Assembly: GCF_033542235.1 (NCBI RefSeq)
Contig: NZ_JAWRCU010000021.1
Coordinates: forward strand, 1 to 64,000
Reading direction: 5' to 3'
Source: JAWRCU01 sp033542235
GTDB lineage: Bacteria; Pseudomonadota; Alphaproteobacteria; Rhizobiales; Rhizobiaceae
DNA: 64,000 nucleotides
Shown: positions 15,669 to 23,377 of the stretch, one piece after another
Position numbering within the stretch: position 1 is the first letter of the stretch
Layout: the number at the start of each line of letters is the position of its first letter
Notes under the pieces: model-generated
Database searches by the model: none
Told to the model about the DNA's origin: nothing
The model's input: only the letters and a program-made list of their open reading frames with translations
Translations under genes and position numbers: made by a program

Positions 15669-15878
15669 TTACGCCGCCTGGAGGTTTTCGGCCGCATTCT
15701 TGCCGTTGCGGCGGTCCTGCACGACGTCGAAGCTGACCTTCTGGCCCTCTACGAGCGAGCGCATTCCGGCGCGTTCAACGGCAGAGATATGGACGAAGAC
15801 GTCTGGCTGGCCGCCGCCCTGCTCAATGAAGCCAAACCCTTTGGTCGAATTGAAGAACTTTACGGTTCCAGTAGTCAT
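15669..15878 (-). CDS. cspA: CspA-family cold-shock protein (copy 3)
   Basis: A 69-residue cold-shock domain: TVKFFNSTKGFGFIEQGGGQ and DVFVHISAVERAGMRSLVEG, with tail VQDRRNGKNAAENLQAA. The RNA-contacting aromatic residues are intact. The ribosome site GAAAGGAAATCGTC before ATG 15878 and the 3' element match csp copy 2, which is on the opposite strand 5 kb away. Three csp genes in 7 kb is dense even for rhizobia, which commonly carry five or more. Confidence 0.95.
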   Translation of the reverse strand: MTTGTVKFFNSTKGFGFIEQGGGQPDVFVHISAVERAGMRSLVEGQKVSFDVVQDRRNGKNAAENLQAA

Positions 15879-16347
15879 GACGATTTCCTTTCAATCGGTC
15901 ACAGTAGAATGCTTGCCGGACAATGTGTGCGGCAAACCGTTAAGTCGATTCTGAGGGAAGAAAATCGCCGAAGGCGCTGCTCGCGCCAGAAACAAAATTC
16001 GACAAGCAAAGATCGATATCTCAACTATGGAGCTTCACGGTGTTGAAAACAAGGCGTGTGGGAAATAAAACTTGCAACCGGTGAGATCGCGAGCATCGCG
16101 CGACCTAAAGCTCCAGCTTGCTCTGCTTGAACACCTGCAGATCGCGGCGCTTGGTTGCGACGCGCCACGTTCTGCAACGCAAGTAGCGCACACCGTTCCG
16201 CGATACCAAGCCGGGCGACCATGTCACCGAAAGCCCGTTTATCGCCGGCCCTTCGTCCGGCTGTACGGCTTGCGGTGAGAACGACCCTAGGAAACCTGAA
16301 ATGGCCTCACCGACCATGCCCTACCGCACTTGTCTGTAAACTTTCTG
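15879..16347. other. csp leader and intergenic DNA
   Basis: The first ~100 bp are the csp copy 3 leader, similar to that of copy 2. The remainder up to the higBA control region shows no gene I can support; minus-strand frames here lack start signals. Confidence 0.5.
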
Positions 16348-16387
16348 CTTACACACACTTGACATTGTGTAAGCGATTAGCTTACAT
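16348..16387 (+). promoter_or_regulatory. higBA promoter with overlapping operator dyads
   Basis: TTGACA (16359-16364) and TTACAT (16382-16387) are 17 bp apart, a good sigma-70 promoter. A perfect 8-bp inverted repeat, GCTTACAC (16348-16355) and GTGTAAGC (16367-16374), brackets the -35 box. A second dyad, GTAAGC-GATTA-GCTTAC (16369-16385), covers the spacer and -10. Both are likely operators of the HigA antitoxin. Transcription should begin at about the ATG at 16393, so the message may be leaderless. Confidence 0.75.
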
Positions 16388-16392
16388 GAGCC

Positions 16393-16671
16393 ATGATCAA
16401 GTCGTTCAAGAACAAGGCGCTGGCGGACCTCTTCTCAACCGGGAAATCCGGCAAGATCGACGCCAAGATGCACAAGCGCATTCTTGTCCGGCTTGACCGT
16501 TTGGACGTGGCCGAGAGGCCGGAAGACATGAACCTTCCGGGGTTCAACTTCCACTCCCTTAACGGCTTCAACCCGACCCGCTACACTGTGCATGTGAACG
16601 GGCCGTGGTGCATCACCTTCGAATTCGACGGCAAAGACGCTGCCCGCGTCGATTTCGAGCAGTACCACTGA
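16393..16671 (+). CDS. higB: HigB-type RelE-superfamily toxin
   Basis: A 92-residue protein of the HigB group of ribosome-dependent mRNA interferases. Family features are the start IKSFKNKALADLFSTGKSGK, the segment RLDVAERPEDMNLPGFNFHS, and the C-terminal RYTVHVNGPWCITFEFDGKD ending DFEQYH. The conserved catalytic-region Arg and Tyr/His near the C-terminus are present. The toxin-first gene order is typical for higBA. No ribosome-binding site precedes the ATG, consistent with leaderless translation from the mapped promoter. The antitoxin follows after 26 bp. Confidence 0.92.
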   Translation: MIKSFKNKALADLFSTGKSGKIDAKMHKRILVRLDRLDVAERPEDMNLPGFNFHSLNGFNPTRYTVHVNGPWCITFEFDGKDAARVDFEQYH

Positions 16672-16697
16672 GGCGGCCAGACTGGAGAAGTCCGTTT

Positions 16698-17006
16698 ATG
16701 ATCATGTACGAAGCCAATCGGCCCACGGAACGCTGCCCTTCCCACCCTGGCGCACTTCTCGACGACATCATTCCGGCCACCGGCAAGACCAAGGTGGAGA
16801 TCGCCGATCTTCTCGGTATCTCGCGCCAGCAGCTCTATGACATCCTCCGCGAGAGGAAGCCTGTGTCTCCTGCTGTTGCAGCTCGCCTGGGCAAGATGTT
16901 CGGCGACGGTGCCGCTATCTGGCTCAGGATGCAGGCCGCTCATGATGCCTGGCACGCCGAACGCGAGGTTGATGTGAGCAAGATCCCAACTCTGCACGCG
17001 GCTTGA
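16698..17006 (+). CDS. higA: HigA-type XRE antitoxin
   Basis: A 102-residue HigA protein. The conserved N-terminal segment RCPSHPGALLDDIIPATGKT precedes the helix-turn-helix KVEIADLLGISRQQLYDILR (about residues 34-53). The tail includes GKMFGDGAAIWLRMQAAHDA. It begins at ATG 16698 behind GGAGAAG. HigA binds HigB and represses the operon; the dyads at 16348-16385 are its likely targets. Complete and intact. Confidence 0.93.
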   Translation: MIMYEANRPTERCPSHPGALLDDIIPATGKTKVEIADLLGISRQQLYDILRERKPVSPAVAARLGKMFGDGAAIWLRMQAAHDAWHAEREVDVSKIPTLHAA

Positions 17007-17064
17007 TGCATGCAGTTTTGCCCTTGGTGGGTGCCTGGGCGAACCCCCGAGAAAGGAGCCTCTG

Positions 17065-17247
17065 ATGGGTATCAAGTTCAAGCACCTGTCCCCGCTCAGC
17101 GATGAGGAGGAAGCCGAGATCCAGCGCGAAATAGCCGCTGATCCCGATGCGCCCGAGGCAACCGACGAAGAGTTGGCTCAAGCAAAGCCCTTTGCTGAGG
17201 TGTTTCCGGAACTGGCTGCCAAATTGAAGCGCGACCGCGCCCGCTAG
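17065..17247 (+). CDS. Small acidic BrnA-like hypothetical protein, 60 aa
   Basis: The protein reads MGIKFKHLSPLSDEEEAEIQ, then REIAADPDAPEATDEELAQA and a short basic C-terminus. The pattern PLSDEEEAxIQ...ADPDxPxxTDEELAxA recalls BrnA-type antitoxins and related proteins that follow RelE/BrnT-type toxins. It lies 58 bp after higA on the same strand, behind a GAAAGGAG site, so it may be a third member of the operon. No BrnT toxin is nearby; its role is inferred from position only. Confidence 0.6.
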   Translation: MGIKFKHLSPLSDEEEAEIQREIAADPDAPEATDEELAQAKPFAEVFPELAAKLKRDRAR

Positions 17248-17326
17248 ACGGGCCGGCATTGTGGAAATGAGTTTGCCGCGAAAAGGAAACGTGCTTCTAT
17301 CTTCATCCACCCTGGGAGGGGGGATG

Positions 17327-17470
17327 ATGAGAATAGTGACCAGTGCTTTCGCACTTCTAATGATTGTTTGTGGCGTTGCTCAGGCCCACGGCGGCGGATG
17401 CCGCAAGGATTCACCACCAGGTCAATGCTGCCATATGGATCGCAAGGCCGGCACTTTTCATTGCCATTGA
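17327..17470 (+). CDS. Secreted small His/Cys protein, 47 aa
   Basis: A signal peptide (MRIVTSAFALLMIVCGVAQA) is followed by a 27-residue mature peptide ending CCHMDRKAGTFHCH. The motif resembles the GCHxDRKTGxYHCH end of YHYH-type and Excalibur-like periplasmic domains, which bind metal ions. ATG 17327 is preferred over the adjacent ATG 17324 because the GGAGGGG site is then 5 bp away. Its stop lies only 4 bp before the nuclease start, so the two are likely co-translated. Confidence 0.7.
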   Translation: MRIVTSAFALLMIVCGVAQAHGGGCRKDSPPGQCCHMDRKAGTFHCH

Positions 17471-17474
17471 GGCA

Positions 17475-17969
17475 TTGGCAAAGGCCGCATTCCTCACCAT
17501 CGTCGCTTTAACTACTACGGTGCCGGCGGTTTCGGCCGATCGGGTCACCGGCCGCGCCTCGGTGATCGATGGCGACACGATCGAGGTTGCGGGGCAGCGG
17601 ATCCGCTTCAACGGCATTGATGCGCCGGAAAGCTGGCAGCTCTGCAACGACGCCGCCGGTCGTAAGTACCAGTGCGGCAAGGTGGCAGCCGATGCCCTGG
17701 ACGAATTCTTAGCCGCGTCGCGCCCGGTTACGTGCGATTTCGTGAGCTGGGATCGCTATCACCGTATGGTTGCGAACTGCTCCCGCGCCGACGGTCAGAG
17801 TGTCAATCACTGGCTTGTTCGTAACGGTCACGCGCTCGACTGGCCTCCATACTCGCATGGCGCTTTTGCTGCCGACCAGGCCGCGGCCGAGGCTGAGCGG
17901 GCCGGGATGTGGCAAGGCACCTTCTCCCCGCCATGGGAGGTGCGAGCTGCGCGGTGCGGCGGTTCCTGA
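17475..17969 (+). CDS. Secreted thermonuclease (SNase) family protein
   Basis: From TTG 17475 the product has a signal peptide (MAKAAFLTIVALTTTVPAVS) and a staphylococcal-nuclease-like fold: VIDGDTIEVAGQRIRFNGID, then APESWQLC, with a later AGMWQGTFSPPWEVR. The catalytic pattern (D in DGDT, R in IRFNGIDAPE) is largely kept, suggesting periplasmic DNA/RNA cleavage. The frame is open upstream through the preceding gene, so the start is chosen because it yields a signal peptide immediately after the upstream stop. Many rhizobial SNase proteins accompany mobile regions; their role is unknown. Confidence 0.75.
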   Translation: MAKAAFLTIVALTTTVPAVSADRVTGRASVIDGDTIEVAGQRIRFNGIDAPESWQLCNDAAGRKYQCGKVAADALDEFLAASRPVTCDFVSWDRYHRMVANCSRADGQSVNHWLVRNGHALDWPPYSHGAFAADQAAAEAERAGMWQGTFSPPWEVRAARCGGS

Positions 17970-18030
17970 GCTGCCGCAGGCGTCGTGCAGAGTCCGGTGC
18001 TCTGCAAGCTGAGCTATCCCGCTGAAACGA

Positions 18031-18062
18031 AAGCCCCGGAGCTGGCGAGCTCAACGGGGCTT
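18031..18062. terminator. Hairpin after the nuclease gene
   Basis: AAGCCCC and GGGGCTT enclose an inner GAGCT/AGCTC stem, giving a long hairpin 60 bp past the nuclease stop. A poor T tract follows, so it may act as a bidirectional or Rho-assisted terminator. Confidence 0.6.
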
Positions 18063-18309
18063 CAACTGAGACAATTCTTCAGAATTCCATTTGGCATCGG
18101 AGGTTACCATTGTCAAGGCCGTTTCGGTGGCGTAACGAGCCTTGTGGATCAAGGCGCAGGTGGGTCAGGTAGAGGCATCCAGTGCGTCGGCTGCCGATCG
18201 AGAACAAGCATTGGCAACCGAATGTCATTGTCTTTGCCGCGCGCGGCCCAAGCTGCTACCCACCATGATGCGACGGATAGCTCGAACGAGCCATCATCGA
18301 ACGGGCACG

Positions 18310-19435
18310 CGACCAATACCGTCCGTCGGCGCGGTTTCAATTGGCTGCCAGGTGAGGACGTCGCCGCTCTCGGCTTCCCCTTATCGACGCTACTTTCAGA
18401 TTCCGTGAAAATTACCACCGGCAATGTCAACTCGATTGTCGGTTCCGAAACGACACTCGGTTCATTCAAATCTCGACGCCGATACAGCCCGGTAATTCGG
18501 GTGGGCCGGTGGTTGGGAAAAACGGCGCAGTCCTCGGAGTTGCGACGGCCACCCTCGGCCTTGCGGCTGCACTAGACGCCGGCAGCTTGCCTCAGAACGT
18601 CAACTTTGCGGTCAAAGCCGATGTGCTCGAGATTTTCTTGCAGAGCAGGAATATCAAGTTCACGTTTAGCTCACCGGTCGGCCCTGATTTGTCGACTGCG
18701 GATTTGGCCGAAAGGGTATCACCAGCTGTTGTCCATGTGCTTTGCCATCGCAGCGATGCCCAAACGTCAGTCGCTACGGCTTCTCCAGACCCCGGGCGCA
18801 GCCACGCCGCCTATGGATGCGGAGCCCAACCCCAAGGGCGCCGCTTCTCAAATCTCAAGCGAACAGGTCGCAATCGATTTCGCGGCCGAGTGTCAGGCCG
18901 CCTGGTCTCAGAGGAATGAGATTGCGATCGAGTTTATGCAAGCAGCATACGCTGACACGGTCCAGTTCTACGGCAAGCCGAAGCCGGCCTCGGAGGTAAT
19001 CGCGGAGAAGCGCAAGTTCGCTGCCGCTGGCCGTTCCGGGCTTATAGCATCCGAGAGGGCTCAATAACGGCTAGCTGCAGCGGCTTCCTTTGCAGGGTCA
19101 CCTCGTTGATCGATTGGTTTGCCAAAAGCGAAGCCCGGAAAAGGTCTGCCAGCGGAGTGGCTTCGTTCGAGCTATTAATAGACACGAACCGAAGAAAGAT
19201 TGTCAGGGAAACCGGCAAAGTCATTAAGGCTCAAAAGCCGGATATCACACCGGTTCTCGAACGCTGGGATGAACTGAACGGATTGTGCCGGGGCGGCTCA
19301 GGCGACTCTGCCAGGACGATGCAAGCTTGTGAGCAGCGGACCGAGATTGAATCCAGACTGGCAGCCGCCGATTGGTGTTATGGCCGAGCGGGCGAGTACG
19401 GATACCAAATGGAATGGTACCGCTGCGGCCAATGA
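18310..19435 (+). pseudogene. Trypsin-like serine protease gene, broken by three frameshifts
   Basis: Reading across frames reconstructs one protein. First comes PGEDVAALGFPLSTLLSDSV; then, in the next frame, QISTPIQPGNSGGPVVGKNG with the catalytic Ser motif intact (18491-18508). DLAERVSPAVVHVLC follows. After a second shift comes AIDFAAECQAAWSQRNEIAI with KPKPASEVIAEKRKFA, and after a third VTSLIDWFAKSEARKRS and a Cys-rich end (ADWCYGRAGEYGYQMEWYRC). Shifts lie near 18460, 18790 and 19060. The protease His/Asp region is missing or unrecognisable. The C-terminal part matches domains I recall in rhizobial trypsin-like proteins. Confidence 0.65.
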
Positions 19436-19498
19436 ATACCAGCTTAAGGGCCTTTTTGGCAATTATCCTTTTTGTTCCAGCCACTCATCTTGCGAGCG

Positions 19499-19756
19499 CT
19501 AGAGCATCCTCGAGTGCCATTGGGCTATTGCCCAGATGTTGAATGCTCCATATTCCGCCAGTTCGAATTCGCTGGTCGGGGTGATGCAGCCCAAGATCTT
19601 GTCGGCCACACGCGTCGTATAGGACAACACCTCATCCAGGATTTTCCCGGGCGACATACGGGCCCGCAGCTCGTCCAATGTCTCGGTCATATCAGCTCGC
19701 GTCTGTTCGACGTCGCGCTCGATTTCACCGCTCGACTTGTTCTCTACGATGCTCAT
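19499..19756 (-). pseudogene. DUF3618 protein, N-terminal part with foreign tail
   Basis: The frame starts MSIVENKSSGEIERDVEQTR, followed by ADMTETLDELRARMSPGKIL, the invariant DUF3618 opening. After about residue 55 it changes to an unrelated tail (ITPTSEFELAEYGAFNIWAI) without the usual hydrophobic segment. DUF3618 proteins are membrane-associated and of unknown function, and follow a holin-like gene in rhizobial stress operons. The start overlaps the holin stop by ATGA. The missing 3' half resembles the sequence at 27210-27905. Confidence 0.7.
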
Positions 19757-20148
19757 CTTACTTGCTCCTTCACAACGGTGGCATCACGACGGACCTGATC
19801 GATTGTCCGGTCGGGAGTCAGCGTGGAAGTCTTCAGGCGCCCTAGGCCAACGGCGAGGAGGATCGCCCCGACTACGATGACGACCAGGCCGACGAGGAGC
19901 CCCGCCCATTGTGGCTGCACGCCTCGCGCGACTAGCATCCCTGTGATTGCCTGCAGCAGGATTACCAACCCTGGAATCAACAGCACTGCGGTCGCAGCCA
20001 ACATTCCGACGCCGGCCGTCATCTTGCCAATGTTCTCGGACGTCTCGGCGCGAGCCAGACGTATCTCCTGCCGGAAAAGCGTCGACATCTGATTGACGAG
20101 CGACGAAAACAGCTCGGGCAGTGAGCGAAGGTCATTTTGCATGGTCAT
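19753..20148 (-). CDS. Phage holin family protein (PF07332-like), 131 aa
   Basis: A soluble N-terminal helix (LFSSLVNQMSTLFRQEIRLA) precedes two transmembrane helices, AATAVLLIPGLVILLQAIT (about 50-69) and WAGLLVGLVVIVVGAILLAV (about 81-101), and a basic C-terminal tail. This is the domain order of Actinobacteriophage-holin-3/YqjE-type proteins that many rhizobia encode with NDI-like and DUF3618 proteins. Despite the name these are usually host envelope-stress proteins. It starts at ATG 20148 and is coupled to the DUF3618 gene by a 4-bp overlap. Confidence 0.85.
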   Translation of the reverse strand: MTMQNDLRSLPELFSSLVNQMSTLFRQEIRLARAETSENIGKMTAGVGMLAATAVLLIPGLVILLQAITGMLVARGVQPQWAGLLVGLVVIVVGAILLAVGLGRLKTSTLTPDRTIDQVRRDATVVKEQVR

Positions 20149-20263
20149 GATGACATCTCCCCGAAATTTGTGGACGACTTCGGTCGCGGCTGAGCTGCCT
20201 CGGTTGTGTTGGCGCCCTCAGTCCAGCGAGTTGAAGTTTGAGGATTGCGATCCGCTCTGCTCT

Positions 20264-20597
20264 TCACGAGCGCGACAAAACGAATCCTGCCAAGACAGTA
20301 CCGCCGAAGAACGCTGCCGGCTGGCGTCGAGCAAAATCGTCGATCACGTCAACGAACTCTCCTATGATGCGACTGCGGATGGATGAGGCGGCCCGCTCCA
20401 GCCCGTCGGCCGCCTGCCGCACATAGCTCGCCACTTCGGGAGATTGCTTTTCCAGATCGTCTGCAGCACCGCGGCCGGCGCGTGCAAATTCCGCCATTTG
20501 ATCTGCGCCGGCCAGCTTGCCGCGGTCCGCGAGTTCCGGCCTTGTCACGTGCACTTCCTACCGCGTCCTTCGCCAAATCGCTGTTGCTGTATCTCAT
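20264..20597 (-). pseudogene. Nutrient-deprivation-induced (NDI)-like protein gene, frameshifted
   Basis: ATG 20597 begins MRYSNSDLAKDAVGSARDKA; a one-base shift near 20545 is needed to continue into ELADRGKLAGADQMAEFARA, AADDLEKQSPEVASYVRQAA and FARRQPAAFFGGTVLAGFVL. The second part is the helical region plus membrane anchor of rhizobial NDI-type proteins. It stands at the head of the holin/DUF3618 operon, as in relatives. The product is shorter than usual. A sequencing error could also explain the shift. Confidence 0.65.
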
Positions 20598-21081
20598 CCC
20601 CCTCCTAGGGAAGGCGCTCCGTTCGAATACAGGCAACGAAGCGCCGCGAGCGGGAACCGGAATCAAACGCCCCTGATGTTCCGCTAACGTATAAGAGACA
20701 TCGCTCTGGTTTAAGCCCGCCGCGCTCCGGGGTTCTTTGCACGGTGGGCTGTTTCCGGCCGCCGGGTTGATAGGGCCTTCAAATCTGCCAGTCAGATGAA
20801 CAGAATTTTCCCCCTGAAACTGACGGCTTCAATAACCTTCGTTAAGTCCGGCCCGACCAAAGGACTTAGAACTTTGGTCCGAGCGTGTCAGCGGGACGCA
20901 ATCACTGGAGAAGAACCTGTGAGGCCGGCCAGAACGGATGATTTGCCGCAGAACCGAACATCGATCACGCGTAGAGAGCGCGACTGATCACGTGCGGTCG
21001 ATTTGGAGGAGGTGGTGGCGACCCAAATCCAAGTCGGGCATGGTTCCTATGAGAAGCGCAAGAAAGCTGGTACCTTAGGAC
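20598..21081. other. Promoter region of the NDI-holin operon and intergenic DNA
   Basis: About 480 bp without a supportable gene. I searched for an EcfG-type box pair on the minus strand and found GGAAC but no CGTT at the right spacing. Confidence 0.45.
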
Positions 21082-21273
21082 ATGCGTCCCGGAGAGACAA
21101 AACGGGAAATGGTTGAGCGACACGTTCGCGAGGGGCAAGTCGCCATTGACCGGCAGCGCGCCGTAGTGGCCCGCCTCACGGAACTCAAACTGCCTGATGA
21201 AAAGGCAAAGGCGTTTCTGGCCATGCTTGAAAGCATTCAGGCCGAACACATTGCACATCTTGGTCGGCTTTAG
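21082..21273 (+). CDS. Hypothetical helical protein, 63 aa
   Basis: An intact short frame from ATG 21082: MRPGETKREMVERHVREGQV, then AIDRQRAVVARLTELKLPDE and a helical end (AFLAMLESIQAEHIAHLGRL). The pattern ERHVREGQxxIxRQRxLVxxL is common in short uncharacterised rhizobial proteins. No membrane segment or DNA-binding motif. No strong Shine-Dalgarno is visible, though AGGACATG directly precedes the start. Confidence 0.6.
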   Translation: MRPGETKREMVERHVREGQVAIDRQRAVVARLTELKLPDEKAKAFLAMLESIQAEHIAHLGRL

Positions 21274-21539
21274 ATACGGACCCGAGACACTGACCTCATC
21301 CTTTTTAGGTCTCTCGGCGAGATGCGCGACCCTCTTTTGAAGTCGAAGGCCGCCGAATTCTCTGCGGACCTTATCGGCCCATTGGGCATAAGTGGCAGGT
21401 AGGCCTTGCGCTTTGTTTCCATGCGGAAAGGCAACCCGCCCTGCGGCGGCGGTGCGTCCAGGCGTCATTGGCGTTTGAGATGTTGCACTGCAACGTCGAA
21501 TTCGCATCGCTTCGCTCTGTTTGGTTCCCTAGTTCGGTC

Positions 21540-21581
21540 GTCTGAGCAAACAGCAAACGGTGGTTTGATGTTTGCTCAGAC
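21540..21581. repeat. 42-bp near-perfect palindrome upstream of the serine recombinase
   Basis: Two 21-bp arms pair at 18 of 21 positions. The outer 13 are perfect, with arms beginning GTCTGAGCAAAC at 21540 and ending GTTTGCTCAGAC at 21581. An inner CAAAC/GTTTG repeat gives a two-fold nested symmetry. It ends 11 bp before the recombinase start codon. It could be a recombination site, an autoregulatory operator, or both. Confidence 0.85.
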
Positions 21582-21592
21582 GGAAAGCGGCC

Positions 21593-22276
21593 ATGAAAAC
21601 GGCAATCGCCTATTATCGAGTCTCCACTCAGCGGCAGGGTCGATCGGGTCTCGGTCTCGAAGCCCAACGAGCTGCAGTAGCTCGCTTCGCTGAAGCCGAA
21701 GGGATCACGGTCGGGGGCGAATTCACCGAAGTCGAGACAGGCAAAGGAACCGATGCTCTCGATCGGAGGCCTCGGCTCGCCGCAGCGCTGGCCACAGCGC
21801 GGCAGCAGAAATGTCCGGTCCTTATGGCCAAACTCGATCGGCTCTCGCGTGACGTGGCCTTCATCGCCGGTCTGATGGCCCAGCGAGTGCCGTTTATCGT
21901 TGCCGAACTCGGAGCCGATGCAGATCCTTTCATGCTGCATCTCTATGCAGCGCTGGCCGAAAAGGAGCGTCGTCAAATTTCGGAGCGTACACGGGCTGCC
22001 CTGGCGGCTCGCAAGCAGCGAGGTACGAAGCTCGGCAATCCACGTAATGCGAGCAAGGCAGCTGCAACCGGACGTGAGGCGCAAGTCATGGCCGCCGATC
22101 TGTTCGCCAGGGCCGTATTGCCCATAATCACATCACTGCAGCAGGCGGGCGTGACGAGTTACCGCGGGATCGCCGCTGCCCTAAACGGTCGAAGCGTAAG
22201 GACGGCTCGTGGCGGGAGCTGGCAGGTGTCCAATGTCCGGAACCTCCTTGCCAGAACGAAAGTTGCTGGCCTTTGA
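21593..22276 (+). CDS. Serine recombinase (resolvase/invertase family)
   Basis: A 227-residue protein with an N-terminal resolvase domain: MKTAIAYYRVSTQRQGRSGL contains the nucleophile Ser of RVST, LMAKLDRLSRDVAFIAGLMA supplies the conserved Arg residues, and LHLYAALAEKERRQISERTR forms the E-helix. A C-terminal HTH follows (VTSYRGIAAALNGRSVRTAR then GGSWQVSNVRNLLART). The length equals that of small resolvases with the RAALAARKQRG linker. It may act on the 42-bp palindrome immediately upstream. A second partial copy of its HTH region lies 180 bp downstream. Confidence 0.88.
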   Translation: MKTAIAYYRVSTQRQGRSGLGLEAQRAAVARFAEAEGITVGGEFTEVETGKGTDALDRRPRLAAALATARQQKCPVLMAKLDRLSRDVAFIAGLMAQRVPFIVAELGADADPFMLHLYAALAEKERRQISERTRAALAARKQRGTKLGNPRNASKAAATGREAQVMAADLFARAVLPIITSLQQAGVTSYRGIAAALNGRSVRTARGGSWQVSNVRNLLARTKVAGL

Positions 22277-22415
22277 TAGTCGGGAACAATGTCGGTTGAG
22301 GGCGCTTCGACGGCGTACCGGCGCCATAGAGTTTTCTAAACGCGCCGAGCGCGGCACGGTAGGCGTAGGAGAAGGCGAGTGAGGGCTCGAAGGCGGCGCT
22401 CCTGCTGATATCTGG

Positions 22416-22506
22416 GTGTCGAGCTACCGAGCCATTGCGGCCGCGTTGAACGGACGCGGCGTGAGAACAGCGCGAGGTGGACGTTGGCAGGTGTCGAATG
22501 TGCGGT
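22416..22506 (+). pseudogene. HTH-tail fragment of a second serine recombinase gene
   Basis: This segment encodes SYRAIAAALNGRGVRTARGG then RWQVSNVR, nearly the same peptide as residues ~188-215 of the complete recombinase but with many synonymous differences. It is therefore a diverged paralogue, not a fresh duplication. It breaks off at both ends, and the right end joins the phage-gene remnant on the other strand. Confidence 0.7.
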
Positions 22507-22509
22507 GTG

Positions 22510-22737
22510 AATCGGCCCACAAAATTCGGATCGATAGCGTTGCCGTATCAATCAGTGCCCGGGTGCGCGGCCATTCCCGTTCCTGAGCGGCAGCCGGGGA
22601 AACGGCAGACATAAGGTGCCGTCGATATAGGTGCTGCCCCGCTGCCGCAGCGCGGCAAACGGGTCATCGCTGGCATAGATATGGCCGGCCGCGTCCCAAT
22701 AGGCCTTCATGGCCTCGTCTGTTGCGTAGCCGGCCAT
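22510..22737 (-). pseudogene. DnaT-like/head-tail connector phage gene remnant, frameshifted
   Basis: ATG 22737 starts MAGYATDEAMKAYWDAAGHI, then FAALRQRGSTYIDG, the usual opening of a prophage gene annotated as DnaT-like or head-tail connector protein. A frameshift near 22590 restores AAAQEREWPRTRALID, the next family block. The C-terminal third is replaced by the recombinase fragment. The gene lies 5 bp after the next phage-type gene, so a short piece of prophage order survives. Confidence 0.65.
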
Positions 22738-22742
22738 GCCTG

Positions 22743-23030
22743 TTACTCCGCCAACTTGGCGTCGACGAGTTCCTTCAGCTTGTCGGCCGGGATGTTCTTG
22801 GCATACTCGATGCCAAGCTCATCCGCCTGCTTCTTGAGCTCATCGCGTTCATTGTCGGCGGCCGCCTTGTCGTCCTTATCACCACGAAGGGCGAGGAACG
22901 GCAGACGTCTTGCCTGCTCCAAACCTTCCTTGGTGAAGTCGACATCTTTGAGCTCGCCAGGGCGAAGATAAACCACGCCCTTCGAAGTGTTGACGCCCTG
23001 GAGCGCTTTCGAGTTGTTGACGACCTTCAT
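22743..23030 (-). CDS. Phage-related hypothetical protein, 95 aa
   Basis: ATG 23030 follows a good GGAGAAA site. The protein begins MKVVNNSKALQGVNTSKGVV, continues YLRPGELKDVDFTKEGLEQA, and ends with a charged helix-loop motif like a short HeH/SAP segment (ELGIEYAKNIPADKLKELVD). This layout is typical of small structural-region proteins of rhizobial prophages, next to the head-tail connector gene. It appears intact, though its neighbours are broken. Confidence 0.6.
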   Translation of the reverse strand: MKVVNNSKALQGVNTSKGVVYLRPGELKDVDFTKEGLEQARRLPFLALRGDKDDKAAADNERDELKKQADELGIEYAKNIPADKLKELVDAKLAE

Positions 23031-23040
23031 GGGATTTCTC

Positions 23041-23377
23041 CTTACGGCGCGGCCGTGATTTTCGTCGCCATACGCTATCGCTCCGAGAAGACGGTTTTCC
23101 GTCCCACCGGTACGAGCGATGATGCCCGTTTCGAAGCCCATGATAGACCTCTGGGGAGGCATGAGCAGATGAAACCGGAGAACTTCCGGGTCGCGCCGAT
23201 ATACCACCCTGCGACCGCCGCCGTCCTAGGAGGCAGCGGCGAGTTCGCGCAATGGCTGGATTTCGAGAGCTTGGCCGGTCTCCGCCGTATATATGTTGTT
23301 CTTGCGGCGATATTCCAAGACCGTCAGTAGGCCATCGCCGGCGCCCGAATCGGCCATCCTTCAGACGGGCTGGCGCC
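23041..23377. other. Decayed DNA with possible phage remnants
   Basis: Minus-strand frames here read MGFETGIIARTGGTENRLLG and LEYRRKNNIYTAETGQALEI, each protein-like but short, overlapping no start signal and mutually out of frame. I cannot assign them. Confidence 0.35.

Noticed and set aside
20598..20700. EcfG promoter for the NDI-holin operon
   Set aside because: GGAAC is present on the minus strand but no CGTT-like box lies 16-17 bp away.
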